This document shows positions 16,651 to 25,162 of a stretch of DNA of 64,000 nt, in pieces. The stretch covers positions 1-64,000 of the forward strand of contig NZ_PJRJ01000017.1 in the NCBI RefSeq assembly GCF_003711395.1, read 5' to 3'. Source of the stretch: Acinetobacter sp. B51(2017) (GTDB taxonomy: Bacteria > Pseudomonadota > Gammaproteobacteria > Pseudomonadales > Moraxellaceae). Position 1 is the stretch's first letter, and each line of letters starts with the position of its first letter. Below the pieces are notes generated by a model. It was not told where the DNA came from and ran no database searches. It saw nothing but the letters and a program-made list of their open reading frames with translations. The position numbers were made by a program, and so were the translations under genes.

Positions 16651-17539
16651 ATTGGCTTGGTCCCATGAGTGTGTCTTGGTGTTGTTCTGCAACTTGACGT
16701 AAGAAATCCCAAACCAATTTAATGCGTGGTTCATGTTTAAGATCAGCAAAAGTGAGCATCCAAAAGGTATGAACAAATTGAATTTCTTCAGTTAAAACTT
16801 GCTTTAGTTCGGGTTGGTTGCGGGCCATAAAGACTGGCAAAATAGCCAAACCCGCGCCTGCAGAAACCGCCATTTGCTGTGCCACAATACTACTACTGCG
16901 TAAGCAAGCATTGAGTTCAATCGGTAAGCGCTCTAAACAATAAAGTTCTGAACTATAAACTAAGTCATTAATATAATTTACAAAACGATGCTGTTTTAAG
17001 TCTTCAATTTTTTCAATTTTTGTATGTTGTGCAAGATAGTCTTGGCTGGCATATAGCTTAAGGCAATAGTCTGAAAAGCGTGTGATGATATAGGGTCCAG
17101 TTTTTGGTCGATCAATTGAAATCACAATATCTGCTTCACGGTGTGATAGTTTAATGGTCTTAGAAACAGGAATAAGGTCGATGGTTAAACTTGGATATTG
17201 TTCTGAAAATTTAGCCAAGAGTTTGGCTAGAAATGCCGTGCCAAAACCTTCAGGTGTACCAATACGCACTCGACCCTGTAATGGGGTGTTAACACGTTCG
17301 ATTTGGAAAAAAGCCTGCTCCATTTGCTCAACACGCGGCATCAACTCTAAACCTTCTTGAGTCAGCTCATAGCCTTGCGCTTCGCGTTTAAATAAAGTGC
17401 TGCCTAAATTGTGTTCGAGGGCTTGAATGCGTCTTGCGACGGTGCTGTGCTCAACACCCATCAGACGTGCAGCATTGGTGAGCGTTTTTGCACGGGCCAA
17501 TACTAAAAAAAAGCGTAAATGATCCCAATCGACTTTCAT
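16649..17539 (-). CDS. LysR-family regulator, probable control of mms operon
   Basis: 296 residues. The helix-turn-helix reads RAKTLTNAARLMGVEHSTVA (about residues 15-34) and is followed by a standard LysR substrate domain. It is divergent from mmsA with a 195-bp gap holding two strong inverted repeats, so it likely controls valine/isobutyrate catabolism. It belongs to a different family from the AraC-type MmsR of Pseudomonas. Its stop codon (16649-16651) is formed by the end of the last iteron, so the plasmid control array runs directly into this gene. Confidence 0.88.
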   Translation of the reverse strand: MKVDWDHLRFFLVLARAKTLTNAARLMGVEHSTVARRIQALEHNLGSTLFKREAQGYELTQEGLELMPRVEQMEQAFFQIERVNTPLQGRVRIGTPEGFGTAFLAKLLAKFSEQYPSLTIDLIPVSKTIKLSHREADIVISIDRPKTGPYIITRFSDYCLKLYASQDYLAQHTKIEKIEDLKQHRFVNYINDLVYSSELYCLERLPIELNACLRSSSIVAQQMAVSAGAGLAILPVFMARNQPELKQVLTEEIQFVHTFWMLTFADLKHEPRIKLVWDFLRQVAEQHQDTLMGPSQ

Positions 17540-17582
17540 ACGGTGTGTTTATTCCTAATGATTATGGTTTTACTGTTTTTAT

Positions 17583-17693
17583 TGTGCAAATTTGCACACC
17601 TATCGTGCATGAATTTCACTTGTTGGTCAAAAAAATCTTTGTTAGTGTCAGCTCAAAGCACAAAAAATATATCAACTTGAATGGCAAGTTGAT
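17583..17693. promoter_or_regulatory. Operator region between LysR gene and mmsA
   Basis: TGTGCAAATTTGCACA (17583-17598) is a perfect 16-bp palindrome that contains the LysR T-N11-A pattern. It lies 44 bp upstream of the regulator's start and 137 bp before mmsA. A second inverted repeat, ATCAACTTG (17671-17679) and CAAGTTGAT (17685-17693), lies 41 bp before the mmsA ATG and could be a second operator or a leader hairpin. Confidence 0.6.
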
Positions 17694-17734
17694 CAGTCAT
17701 AACAAAACAATAAGGCAAAGTGCACGGAGCAAAC

Positions 17735-19264
17735 ATGAACGCAATTTATAAAAATTTGCAAGGACAGCAAATTACCACGGCAAAACTCTTGATTAATGGT
17801 GAGTTTGTAGAATCTAAAACGCAGCAGTGGCAAGATATTATTAATCCAGCAACACAGGAAGTTATTGGTCAAGTGCCAATGGCAACGACTGATGAGGTCA
17901 ATGCTGCGATTGCTTCTGCACAAGCTGCATTTGCAACATGGCGCCAAACACCTGTACAAGCACGTATGCGTATAATGTTGAAACTACAGGATTTAATTCG
18001 TCAAAATGCCAAATCAATTGCACAAGTATTAACAGCTGAACAAGGCAAAACTTTAGCCGATGCTGAAGGTGATATTCAGCGTGGTTTAGAAGTGGTTGAA
18101 CATGCGTGCTCTGTAGGTACTTTACAGATGGGTGAGTATTTAGATGGTGTAGCTCGTGGTGTAGATACGTATACCTTACAACAACCTCTCGGGGTTTGCG
18201 CTGGTATTACGCCATTTAACTTCCCTGCTATGATTCCACTGTGGATGTTCCCAATGGCGATTGTGTGTGGCAATACCTTTGTATTGAAACCATCTGAGCA
18301 AGATCCGCTAAGTACCATGTTATTGGTTGAGCTGGCGATTGAAGCAGGTGTCCCAGCAGGTGTACTGAACGTGGTACACGGCGGTAAAGAAGTGGTTGAT
18401 TTACTGTGTACACATCAAGACATCAAAGCAATTTCCTTTGTGGGCTCAACAGCGGTGGGTACACATGTGTATAACTTGGCAGGTCAACATGGCAAGCGCG
18501 TACAAGCGATGATGGGCGCGAAAAACCATGCAGTGATTATGCCAGATGCCAACAAAGAACAAACTTTAAATGCCCTAGTGGGTGCAGCATTTGGTGCAGC
18601 GGGTCAACGTTGTATGGCTTTATCTGTGGCCATTATGGTGGGTGAAACTAAACATTGGGTGAATGAATTGGTTGAAAAAACCAAGACTCTAAAAGTCAAT
18701 GCTGGTCACGAAGCCGATGCTGACTTAGGTCCAGTGATTTCACCGCGTGCCAAACAACGTGTTTTAGATTTAATTCAAAGTGGCGTAGATGAAGGCGCAG
18801 AATTATTACTTGACGGCCGTGACGTTCAGGTTGTGGGTTATGAGCAAGGCAACTTTGTCGGACCGACGATTTTTAACCAAGCCACCACCAACATGCGCAT
18901 TTATAATGAAGAAATCTTTGGTCCAGTACTGGCGATTATTCATGTAGATACCCTAGCAGAAGCAGTGGCGTTAATTAATGCCAATCCATTTGGTAATGGT
19001 GTGGGATTATTTACTCAAAGCGGCGCCATTGCCCGTCAGTTCCAAGAAGTGATTGATATTGGTCAAGTGGGTATCAACATTCCAATTCCAGTGCCAACAC
19101 CGTTCTTTAGCTTTACTGGTTCGCGTGGCTCAAAATTGGGTGATTTAGGTCCATACGGTAAGCAAGCAGTACAGTTCTACACCCAAACCAAAACCATCAC
19201 CAGCCGTTGGTTTGAAGAACAAGCTCCAAGTACGGGTGTCAACACCACCATTAGCCTACGTTAA
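17735..19264 (+). CDS. mmsA: Methylmalonate-semialdehyde dehydrogenase (CoA-acylating)
   Basis: About 509 residues of the aldehyde dehydrogenase superfamily. The catalytic Cys lies in FGAAGQRCMALS (about residue 290) and the NAD-binding FVGSTAVG at about 238. PFNFPAMIPLWMFP is typical of the MmsA branch. It oxidatively decarboxylates methylmalonate semialdehyde to propionyl-CoA. ATG 17735 follows GGAGCAAAC; the GTG at 17720 is less likely. First gene of the valine operon, 11 bp ahead of mmsB. The propionyl-CoA made here is the substrate of the prp operon in the same window. Confidence 0.95.
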   Translation: MNAIYKNLQGQQITTAKLLINGEFVESKTQQWQDIINPATQEVIGQVPMATTDEVNAAIASAQAAFATWRQTPVQARMRIMLKLQDLIRQNAKSIAQVLTAEQGKTLADAEGDIQRGLEVVEHACSVGTLQMGEYLDGVARGVDTYTLQQPLGVCAGITPFNFPAMIPLWMFPMAIVCGNTFVLKPSEQDPLSTMLLVELAIEAGVPAGVLNVVHGGKEVVDLLCTHQDIKAISFVGSTAVGTHVYNLAGQHGKRVQAMMGAKNHAVIMPDANKEQTLNALVGAAFGAAGQRCMALSVAIMVGETKHWVNELVEKTKTLKVNAGHEADADLGPVISPRAKQRVLDLIQSGVDEGAELLLDGRDVQVVGYEQGNFVGPTIFNQATTNMRIYNEEIFGPVLAIIHVDTLAEAVALINANPFGNGVGLFTQSGAIARQFQEVIDIGQVGINIPIPVPTPFFSFTGSRGSKLGDLGPYGKQAVQFYTQTKTITSRWFEEQAPSTGVNTTISLR

Positions 19265-19275
19265 GGAGCAGACAG

Positions 19276-20172
19276 ATGAGTATTGCATTTATCGGTTTAG
19301 GCAATATGGGTGGTCCCATGGCGCACAACCTACTCAAAGCAGGGCAAAAAGTCTATGGCTTTGATTTAAGTGAACAAGCGTTACAACAATTTGCGCAAGC
19401 GGGTGGAGTGGTCTGTCAAAGTCCACAAGAGGCTGCCCGTCAGGCAGAGGTTGTGATTAGCATGTTACCTGCAGCGAAGCATGTAAAAGATGTGTATTTA
19501 GGTGAAAATGGCATTCTGAGCGTATTAAAAGCAGGTGCATATTGTATCGACAGCAGCACCATTGATCCACAGACTATTCAACAGATTGCTGAAGTAGCTA
19601 AAGCGCGTCATATTGCCGTTTGCGATGCCCCAGTCTCAGGGGGAACTTTAGGCGCACAAGCAGGTACTTTAACCTTTATGGTAGGCGCTGAGCATGACAC
19701 CTTAATTGCAGTAAGCTCGGTCCTCAAGCATATGGGGAGCAATATTGTACATTGCGGAGATGTGGGTACAGGGCAAATTGCCAAAATTTGTAATAATCTA
19801 ATTTTAGGGATTTCGATGGCAGCTGTGGCTGAGGGTATGGCGCTCGGGGCCCAGCTCGGGATTGATCCACAAGCTTTAGCTGGTGTGATCAACAGTTCAA
19901 CAGGACGTTGCTGGAGTTCAGAAGTATATAACCCATGGCCGGGGATTTGTCCAAACGCGCCAGCATCGCGTGGTTATCGTGATGGCTTTGCAGCACAGCT
20001 GATGCTTAAAGACTTAGGTTTAGCCTTACAAGCGGCTGCACAGGTAGATCAATCAGTGGTATTGGGTGAGTTTGTTCAACAATACTATCAACAGCTCTGT
20101 GATCAAGGACAAGGCCACTTAGATTTCTCTAATATCATTCAGCATTATTTACCTGAGCCTGCGTTGGCTTAA
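19276..20172 (+). CDS. mmsB: 3-hydroxyisobutyrate dehydrogenase
   Basis: 298 residues, beta-hydroxyacid dehydrogenase family. It has the N-terminal Rossmann motif IGLGNMGGPMAHNLLKAG (about 6-23), the substrate motif DAPVSGGTLGAQAGTL (about 117-132) and the catalytic Lys in GQIAKICNN (about 168-176). It converts 3-hydroxyisobutyrate to methylmalonate semialdehyde for MmsA. AAGGAGCAGAC precedes the ATG. Co-transcribed with mmsA. Confidence 0.95.
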   Translation: MSIAFIGLGNMGGPMAHNLLKAGQKVYGFDLSEQALQQFAQAGGVVCQSPQEAARQAEVVISMLPAAKHVKDVYLGENGILSVLKAGAYCIDSSTIDPQTIQQIAEVAKARHIAVCDAPVSGGTLGAQAGTLTFMVGAEHDTLIAVSSVLKHMGSNIVHCGDVGTGQIAKICNNLILGISMAAVAEGMALGAQLGIDPQALAGVINSSTGRCWSSEVYNPWPGICPNAPASRGYRDGFAAQLMLKDLGLALQAAAQVDQSVVLGEFVQQYYQQLCDQGQGHLDFSNIIQHYLPEPALA

Positions 20173-20185
20173 TTCAACTGAATAA

Positions 20186-20209
20186 GGTCGCAAGGAGCTG
20201 CGACCTTTT
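20186..20209 (+). terminator. Intra-operon hairpin after mmsB
   Basis: GGTCGCA (20186-20192) pairs with TGCGACC (20199-20205), followed by TTTTA. The T tail is short, so it may be a weak terminator that lowers expression of the following genes, or an mRNA end-stabiliser. Confidence 0.6.
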
Positions 20210-20256
20210 ACATCTTCAGGTCAAGACATAACAATAAATCGACTGAGGTACAGCGG

Positions 20257-21915
20257 ATGCTAAATTATCAACAATATGCAGAAAATTTTGATTTAAATCA
20301 AGCAGCACAAGAGTTTTTATCAGGCGACCTAAATGCCCTAAATGCATGTATGGAGTGTTGTGATCGCCATGCGTTGCCTGGCCGTATTGCCTTATTTTGG
20401 CAAGGCAAAGATGGAGGTAAACTGCAATATACCTTTACCGAATTGCAAAAACGCGCAGCGCAATTTGCCAACTTTTTAAAAGCCAATGGCGTAGGCAAAG
20501 GTGATCGTGTTTCTGGTCTACTGCCACGTACCCCTGAGCTGATCATTACGATTTTAGCCACATGGCGGATCGGTGCCGTGTATCAGCCACTTTTTACTGC
20601 TTTTGGTCCAAAAGCCATTGAACATCGCGTGAATTTAGCCAAAAGTAAATTTGTAGTGACAGATGTGGTAAACCGCGAAAAACTCAAAGACGTGGAGAAT
20701 TGTCCAGCTATTGTAACGGTCACAGGAGATAAAGGCACGGGTCTATATCAAGGTGATTATAGCTTTTGGGCAGAAGTCGAACGTCAGTCGAGCAGTTGCC
20801 CAATTGAATATTTAAATCTTGATGATCCCTTTTTATTAATGTTTACCTCAGGTACCACAGGGCCTGCAAAACCGTTAAAAGTGCCGCTAAAAGCTTTAAT
20901 TGCATTTGGCAGTTATATGAAAAATGCCATTGGCTTACAGCCACAAGACAGCTTTTGGAATATTGCTGATCCGGGTTGGGCGTATGGTTTGTACTACGGC
21001 ATTACGGGACCATTATTACTGGGTCAACCAACACTATTCTATGAAGGTGGTTTTACGATTGATAGTCTGTGCCAAATTGTGAAAGATTATAACGTCAACA
21101 ACCTAGCGGGTGCACCAACTGCATATCGTATGATGATGGCGGCAGATCAAAAACAAATGCAAAAACTGCGTGGGCAATTCCGAGTGGTCAGTAGTGCGGG
21201 TGAGCCGTTAAATCCAGAGGTAATTCGCTGGTTTGATGAGGTATTAGACGCGCCAATTTACGACCATTATGGTCAAACTGAAGTGGGTATGGTGGTGTGT
21301 AACCATCATGGTCTTGCGCATGAAGTTAAAGCAGGTTCAGCAGGTTTTGCCAGCCCAGGCTATCGTGTAGTTGCAGTGGATGAGCAAGGCAATGAGCTGG
21401 CGTATGATACGCCGGGAATTTTAGCAGTAGATTTAGAGCAATCACCAATGATGTGGTTTGGCGGCTATGAAGAAAGTCGTAAATCACCGTTTTTAAAACA
21501 TTATTATTTAACAGGAGATACTGCTGAGATTCATCAAGATGGCAGTATGAGTTTTGTTGGACGCAGTGATGATGTGATTACCACATCGGGTTATCGTATT
21601 GGTCCGTTTGATGTAGAAAGTGCATTACTTGAGCATGAAGCAGTGATTGAAGCCGCGGTGATTGGGGTACCCGATCCTGAGCGTACCGAAATTGTTAAAG
21701 CCTTTGTGATTTTGGCAGATCAAGAAGCGGCGTCGGACAAATTAGCCGACAGTTTAAGTCAATTCGTGAAAACCCGACTTTCGGCGCATGCCTATCCCCG
21801 TGTCGTGGAATTTGTGACAGAATTGCCTAAAACCCCAAGTGGTAAAATTCAGCGTTTCTTATTGCGTAACCAAGAAATCGAAAAACAAAAAACTCAGCTC
21901 AATGTAGCAAGCTAA
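20257..21915 (+). CDS. AMP-dependent acyl-CoA synthetase of the valine/isobutyrate operon
   Basis: 552 residues, ANL superfamily, Acs/medium-chain type. Motifs: LLMFTSGTTGPAKPLKVP (about 192), YGQTEVGMV (about 340), YYLTGDTAEIHQDGS (about 418) and the catalytic Lys in TPSGKIQRFLLR (about 527). It likely activates isobutyrate or a related short branched acid to its CoA ester for the dehydrogenase encoded next. It lies 84 bp after mmsB behind a hairpin and 17 bp before the acyl-CoA dehydrogenase. Substrate is inferred from context; acetate or propionate are alternatives. Confidence 0.85.
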   Translation: MLNYQQYAENFDLNQAAQEFLSGDLNALNACMECCDRHALPGRIALFWQGKDGGKLQYTFTELQKRAAQFANFLKANGVGKGDRVSGLLPRTPELIITILATWRIGAVYQPLFTAFGPKAIEHRVNLAKSKFVVTDVVNREKLKDVENCPAIVTVTGDKGTGLYQGDYSFWAEVERQSSSCPIEYLNLDDPFLLMFTSGTTGPAKPLKVPLKALIAFGSYMKNAIGLQPQDSFWNIADPGWAYGLYYGITGPLLLGQPTLFYEGGFTIDSLCQIVKDYNVNNLAGAPTAYRMMMAADQKQMQKLRGQFRVVSSAGEPLNPEVIRWFDEVLDAPIYDHYGQTEVGMVVCNHHGLAHEVKAGSAGFASPGYRVVAVDEQGNELAYDTPGILAVDLEQSPMMWFGGYEESRKSPFLKHYYLTGDTAEIHQDGSMSFVGRSDDVITTSGYRIGPFDVESALLEHEAVIEAAVIGVPDPERTEIVKAFVILADQEAASDKLADSLSQFVKTRLSAHAYPRVVEFVTELPKTPSGKIQRFLLRNQEIEKQKTQLNVAS

Positions 21916-21932
21916 AAATAAGGATATATTAG

Positions 21933-23123
21933 ATGAATATGCAATACGAACAAGCACATGCAGAACAAGCAGCGACTTTCCCATCGGCGGCACAATACAC
22001 AGAAGAACAGCTTTTAATTCAAGACATGACCAAAAACTTTGCTGAAGAGCAAATTAAACCCTATGCTGCCGAATGGGATAGTAAAGCTGAATTTCCGGCA
22101 CAAGCGCTCAAAAAAATGGGTGAACTGGGCTTATTGGGTATGTTGGTGTCAGAAGAATGGGGCGGTTCAGCAACGGGTAACTTAGCTTACGTATTGGCCT
22201 TAGAAGAAATTGCTGCAGCGGATGGTGCAACCTCAACGATTATGAGTGTACATAACTCAGTAGGCTGCGTACCAATTTTAAAATATGGTACGGATGAGCA
22301 AAAACAACGTTTTTTAGTACCCCTAGCACGTGGTGAAATGATAGGTGCTTTTGCTTTAACAGAACCACATACAGGTTCAGATGCTGCTGCAATTAAAACC
22401 CGTGCCGTCAAAGATGGTGATCATTACGTGATTAATGGCGCAAAGCAATTTATTACTTCAGGGCATAACGCTGGTGTGATTATTGTGTTTGCGGTCACGG
22501 ATCCAAGTGCGGGTAAAAAGGGCATCAGCGCATTTTTAGTGCCGCGCGACACCCCAGGTTATGAAGTCATTCGTATGGAAGAAAAGCTGGGTCTACATGC
22601 CTCAGATACTTGCCAAATCGCATTAACAGATGTACGTGTGCATGAAAGCTTACGTTTAGGTGCAGAGGGCGAAGGTTTAAAAATTGCCTTGTCGAATTTA
22701 GAAGGTGGTCGTATTGGGATTGCAGCTCAAGCTGTAGGCTTGGCGCGTGCAGCCTTAGAGGAAGCCACCAAATATGCACATGAGCGGGTGGCTTTTGGTA
22801 AGCCAATTTTTGAGCAGCAAGCGCTTGCGTTTCGTCTAGCCAGCATGGCCACAGAAATTACAGCGGCGCGTCAACTGGTGCATTATGCTGCGCGTTTAAA
22901 AGAAGCTAGGCAACCGTGTTTAACCGAGGCCTCTATGGCGAAACTATTTGCTTCAGAAATGGCAGAACGGGTTTGCTCACAAGCATTACAAGTTTTTGGT
23001 GGTTATGGCTACTTAAAAGATTTTCCGATTGAGCGTATTTACCGTGATGTACGTATTTGCCAAATTTACGAGGGCACCAGTGATATTCAACGTTTAGTGA
23101 TTGCACGTAGCTTGGCACAATAA
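21933..23123 (+). CDS. Acyl-CoA dehydrogenase (probable isobutyryl-CoA dehydrogenase)
   Basis: 396 residues, standard FAD acyl-CoA dehydrogenase. The flavin motifs [17 protein letters not shown] (about 130-146) and [10 protein letters not shown] are present, and [20 protein letters not shown] then [10 protein letters not shown] near the C-terminus holds the likely catalytic Glu. In this operon it would turn isobutyryl-CoA into methacrylyl-CoA. AAGGATATATTAG precedes ATG 21933. It lies 9 bp before the hydrolase gene. The match to the short/branched-chain group is from context. Confidence 0.9.
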   Translation: MNMQYEQAHAEQAATFPSAAQYTEEQLLIQDMTKNFAEEQIKPYAAEWDSKAEFPAQALKKMGELGLLGMLVSEEWGGSATGNLAYVLALEEIAAADGATSTIMSVHNSVGCVPILKYGTDEQKQRFLVPLARGEMIGAFALTEPHTGSDAAAIKTRAVKDGDHYVINGAKQFITSGHNAGVIIVFAVTDPSAGKKGISAFLVPRDTPGYEVIRMEEKLGLHASDTCQIALTDVRVHESLRLGAEGEGLKIALSNLEGGRIGIAAQAVGLARAALEEATKYAHERVAFGKPIFEQQALAFRLASMATEITAARQLVHYAARLKEARQPCLTEASMAKLFASEMAERVCSQALQVFGGYGYLKDFPIERIYRDVRICQIYEGTSDIQRLVIARSLAQ

Positions 23124-23132
23124 GGAACAATC

Positions 23133-24176
23133 ATGACACAAGAACAACAACTCATTATTCAACAACAAGGCAAGCTGGGTATTATTCGCCTCAACCGTAT
23201 CGCAAGTTTAAATGCATTATCAATCGAGATGATTCAAGGCATTCATCAACAGGTTTTGGCTTGGCAAGATGATTCACAGGTCGAGGCGATCTTAATTGCG
23301 TCAAACAGTCCAAAGGCATTTTCTGCAGGCGGAGATATTCGTTATATCTATGACAGTTATTATGCTGGGCAAAATCAGCATTTAGACTATTTTGCCGACG
23401 AGTATGCCATGTTGCATGACTTGTATGCATCGAAAAAGCCATTAATTGCTCTACTTGATGGCTATGTACTAGGTGGTGGATTTGGTTTGGCTCAAGCCTG
23501 CCATATTCAGGTCAGCTCAGAAAAATCACGTTTTGCAATGCCTGAAACAGTGATTGGTTATTTCCCTGATGTGGGAGCAACTTACTTCTTTGCTGCTCTA
23601 AATGAAATTGGTGTGTATTTAGCTTTAACAGGTGAGCAAATCAGTGCCCATGATGCAGTAGCCTTAAAATTAGTCGATGCTTTGGTGTCAAGTGAGCGCT
23701 TAACTGAGCTAGAACAAGCGTTGATACAAGCCCAGACTTTAGATCTAAACAGTATTCAAGCCTTAGTGGCTGACTTTGCTGTACAGCAAAGTCATCGCTT
23801 AGAATTGGATACAGCGCGTATTCAGCAATACTTTGCTCAAGATGACATTGAGCAGATTGAGTTGGCATTAGCACAGGCTCACCCAGCAGATCAAGCATGG
23901 GCGAACTCAGTATTGGAAATTTTAAAACAACGTTCGCCTGTTGCTAAACGCGCGAGCTTAAAGTTGCAACATTTAGGACGTCAATTAAGCTTAACCGAAG
24001 CGATGCAGCTTGAACGTGATGTACAAGGCTTATGGTTTGAGCAGGGTGACTTTATTGAAGGTGTGCGTGCTTTAATTGTTGATAAAGACAAGCAACCTAA
24101 GTGGCGTGATGATCAACCCCAATTAGATCAACACATTGAAGCATTACTCAAGCAGCAAAAAGCGTTAATCGCTTAA
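23133..24176 (+). CDS. 3-hydroxyisobutyryl-CoA hydrolase (HIBCH type)
   Basis: 347 residues, longer than ordinary crotonases and typical of the HIBCH branch. Seen: AFSAGGDIRYIYD (oxyanion hole 1), DGYVLGGGFGLAQAC (hole 2) and PETVIGYFPDVGATYF, where the Glu and Asp are the hydrolase residues. It frees 3-hydroxyisobutyrate from CoA so that MmsB can act. Last gene of the mms operon. The methacrylyl-CoA hydratase expected between this step and the dehydrogenase is missing from the operon. Confidence 0.9.
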   Translation: MTQEQQLIIQQQGKLGIIRLNRIASLNALSIEMIQGIHQQVLAWQDDSQVEAILIASNSPKAFSAGGDIRYIYDSYYAGQNQHLDYFADEYAMLHDLYASKKPLIALLDGYVLGGGFGLAQACHIQVSSEKSRFAMPETVIGYFPDVGATYFFAALNEIGVYLALTGEQISAHDAVALKLVDALVSSERLTELEQALIQAQTLDLNSIQALVADFAVQQSHRLELDTARIQQYFAQDDIEQIELALAQAHPADQAWANSVLEILKQRSPVAKRASLKLQHLGRQLSLTEAMQLERDVQGLWFEQGDFIEGVRALIVDKDKQPKWRDDQPQLDQHIEALLKQQKALIA

Positions 24177-24200
24177 GCACAAGCTCATATTTAACTTAAG

Positions 24201-24226
24201 AAATCTCCCTGATGGGGGATTTTTTT
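24201..24226 (+). terminator. Terminator of the mms operon
   Basis: AAATCTCCC pairs with GGGGGATTT (one wobble) around TGAT and is followed by a run of T. It lies 25 bp after the hydrolase stop. Confidence 0.85.
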
Positions 24227-24261
24227 ATTGTTGACTCAATACAATATGATTTGCCATAAAA

Positions 24262-24329
24262 AAATCATCCTCATAAGAGGATGATTTAAAGAAAAAATGT
24301 GCTGAGACCGAAGAGACCAACTCAGCACA
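24262..24329 (-). terminator. Double hairpin ending the cat-ben operon
   Basis: Two perfect hairpins lie in series beyond the catD stop: TGTGCTGAG (24298-24306) with CTCAGCACA (24321-24329), and AAATCATCCTC (24262-24272) with GAGGATGATTT (24277-24287). The second, distal for the minus-strand transcript, has an A/T flank and acts as the terminator; the first may protect the 3' end of the mRNA. Confidence 0.8.
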
Positions 24330-24334
24330 AAAGT

Positions 24335-25114
24335 TTAAGCCTGAACAAATTCTTGAAGCGCTTGGTTAAATGCTTCAGGCTGTTCGATATTCGAAATATG
24401 CGAAGCATTGATTTCAAATAACTGACTAGCTGTAATGCGTTGTTGCATAAATTCCCCATCTGCAACAGTGGTTACAGGGTCTTGTTGACCTGCCACAATC
24501 AGCACTGGTACCGTGATGTCTTTTAACTGTTCACGTACATCCGCCTTTGCCAAAGCTTCACAGCAACTTGCATAACCTTCGGGGCTGCCAGCTCCTAAGT
24601 CGTTTGAAAGTTTTGCAATCATTGCTTGGTTGCTTTGAACAAAGGCTTCAGTAAACCAGCGGCCTGCAGCAGTCGATGCGATCGGTGCTAAACCTTGTTC
24701 ACGAACAAGCGCTGCACGATCAGACCAAGCCTGTTCTTGACCAATTTTGGCAGCCGTATTGCATACAACAACATGGCTAAAACGGTTTGCATGATGAATG
24801 GCTAACCACTGACCGGTTAAACCACCCATTGAAATCCCACAGAAAGCGGCTTTTTCAATATTCAGGTGATCGAGTAAATTCACCACATCTTGACCTAATT
24901 GATCAAGGGTGTAAGGACCTTGTGGCGCTGATGATGCACCATGACCACGCGTGTCATAACAAATCACAAAATGATCTTGGCTAAAGAACTCAATTTGTGG
25001 TTGCCACATGCTGAAATTGGTACCTAACGAGTTTGAAAATACAATCGCAGGTTTCGAAGCATCACCAAAAGTTTGATAATTTATTTGAGCATCATTTGAA
25101 GTAAATGTAGGCAT
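24335..25114 (-). CDS. catD: 3-oxoadipate enol-lactonase
   Basis: 259 residues, alpha/beta hydrolase. The nucleophile elbow GISMGGLTG (Ser about residue 94) and the late His in NASHISNIEQPEAF (about 238) fit the family. It opens 3-oxoadipate enol-lactone to 3-oxoadipate. Last gene of the catBCA-benABCDE-catIJFD operon, separated from catF by 48 bp that carry a REP-like hairpin. Placement with catIJF decides CatD rather than the pca copy PcaD. Confidence 0.9.
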   Translation of the reverse strand: MPTFTSNDAQINYQTFGDASKPAIVFSNSLGTNFSMWQPQIEFFSQDHFVICYDTRGHGASSAPQGPYTLDQLGQDVVNLLDHLNIEKAAFCGISMGGLTGQWLAIHHANRFSHVVVCNTAAKIGQEQAWSDRAALVREQGLAPIASTAAGRWFTEAFVQSNQAMIAKLSNDLGAGSPEGYASCCEALAKADVREQLKDITVPVLIVAGQQDPVTTVADGEFMQQRITASQLFEINASHISNIEQPEAFNQALQEFVQA

Positions 25115-25116
25115 AC

Positions 25117-25149
25117 AATCCCTCCCGACCTCCCTTTATACAAGGGAGG
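25117..25149. repeat. REP-like element, copy 1 (catF-catD gap)
   Basis: A 33-bp element starting AATCCCTCCCGACCTCCCT and ending in AGGGAGG, with an internal stem (25129-25135 with 25143-25149). The same element, inverted, lies in the catJ-catF gap. It is the kind of extragenic palindrome found scattered in Acinetobacter genomes. Confidence 0.75.
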
Positions 25150-25162
25150 GGGTTTTTAATAG

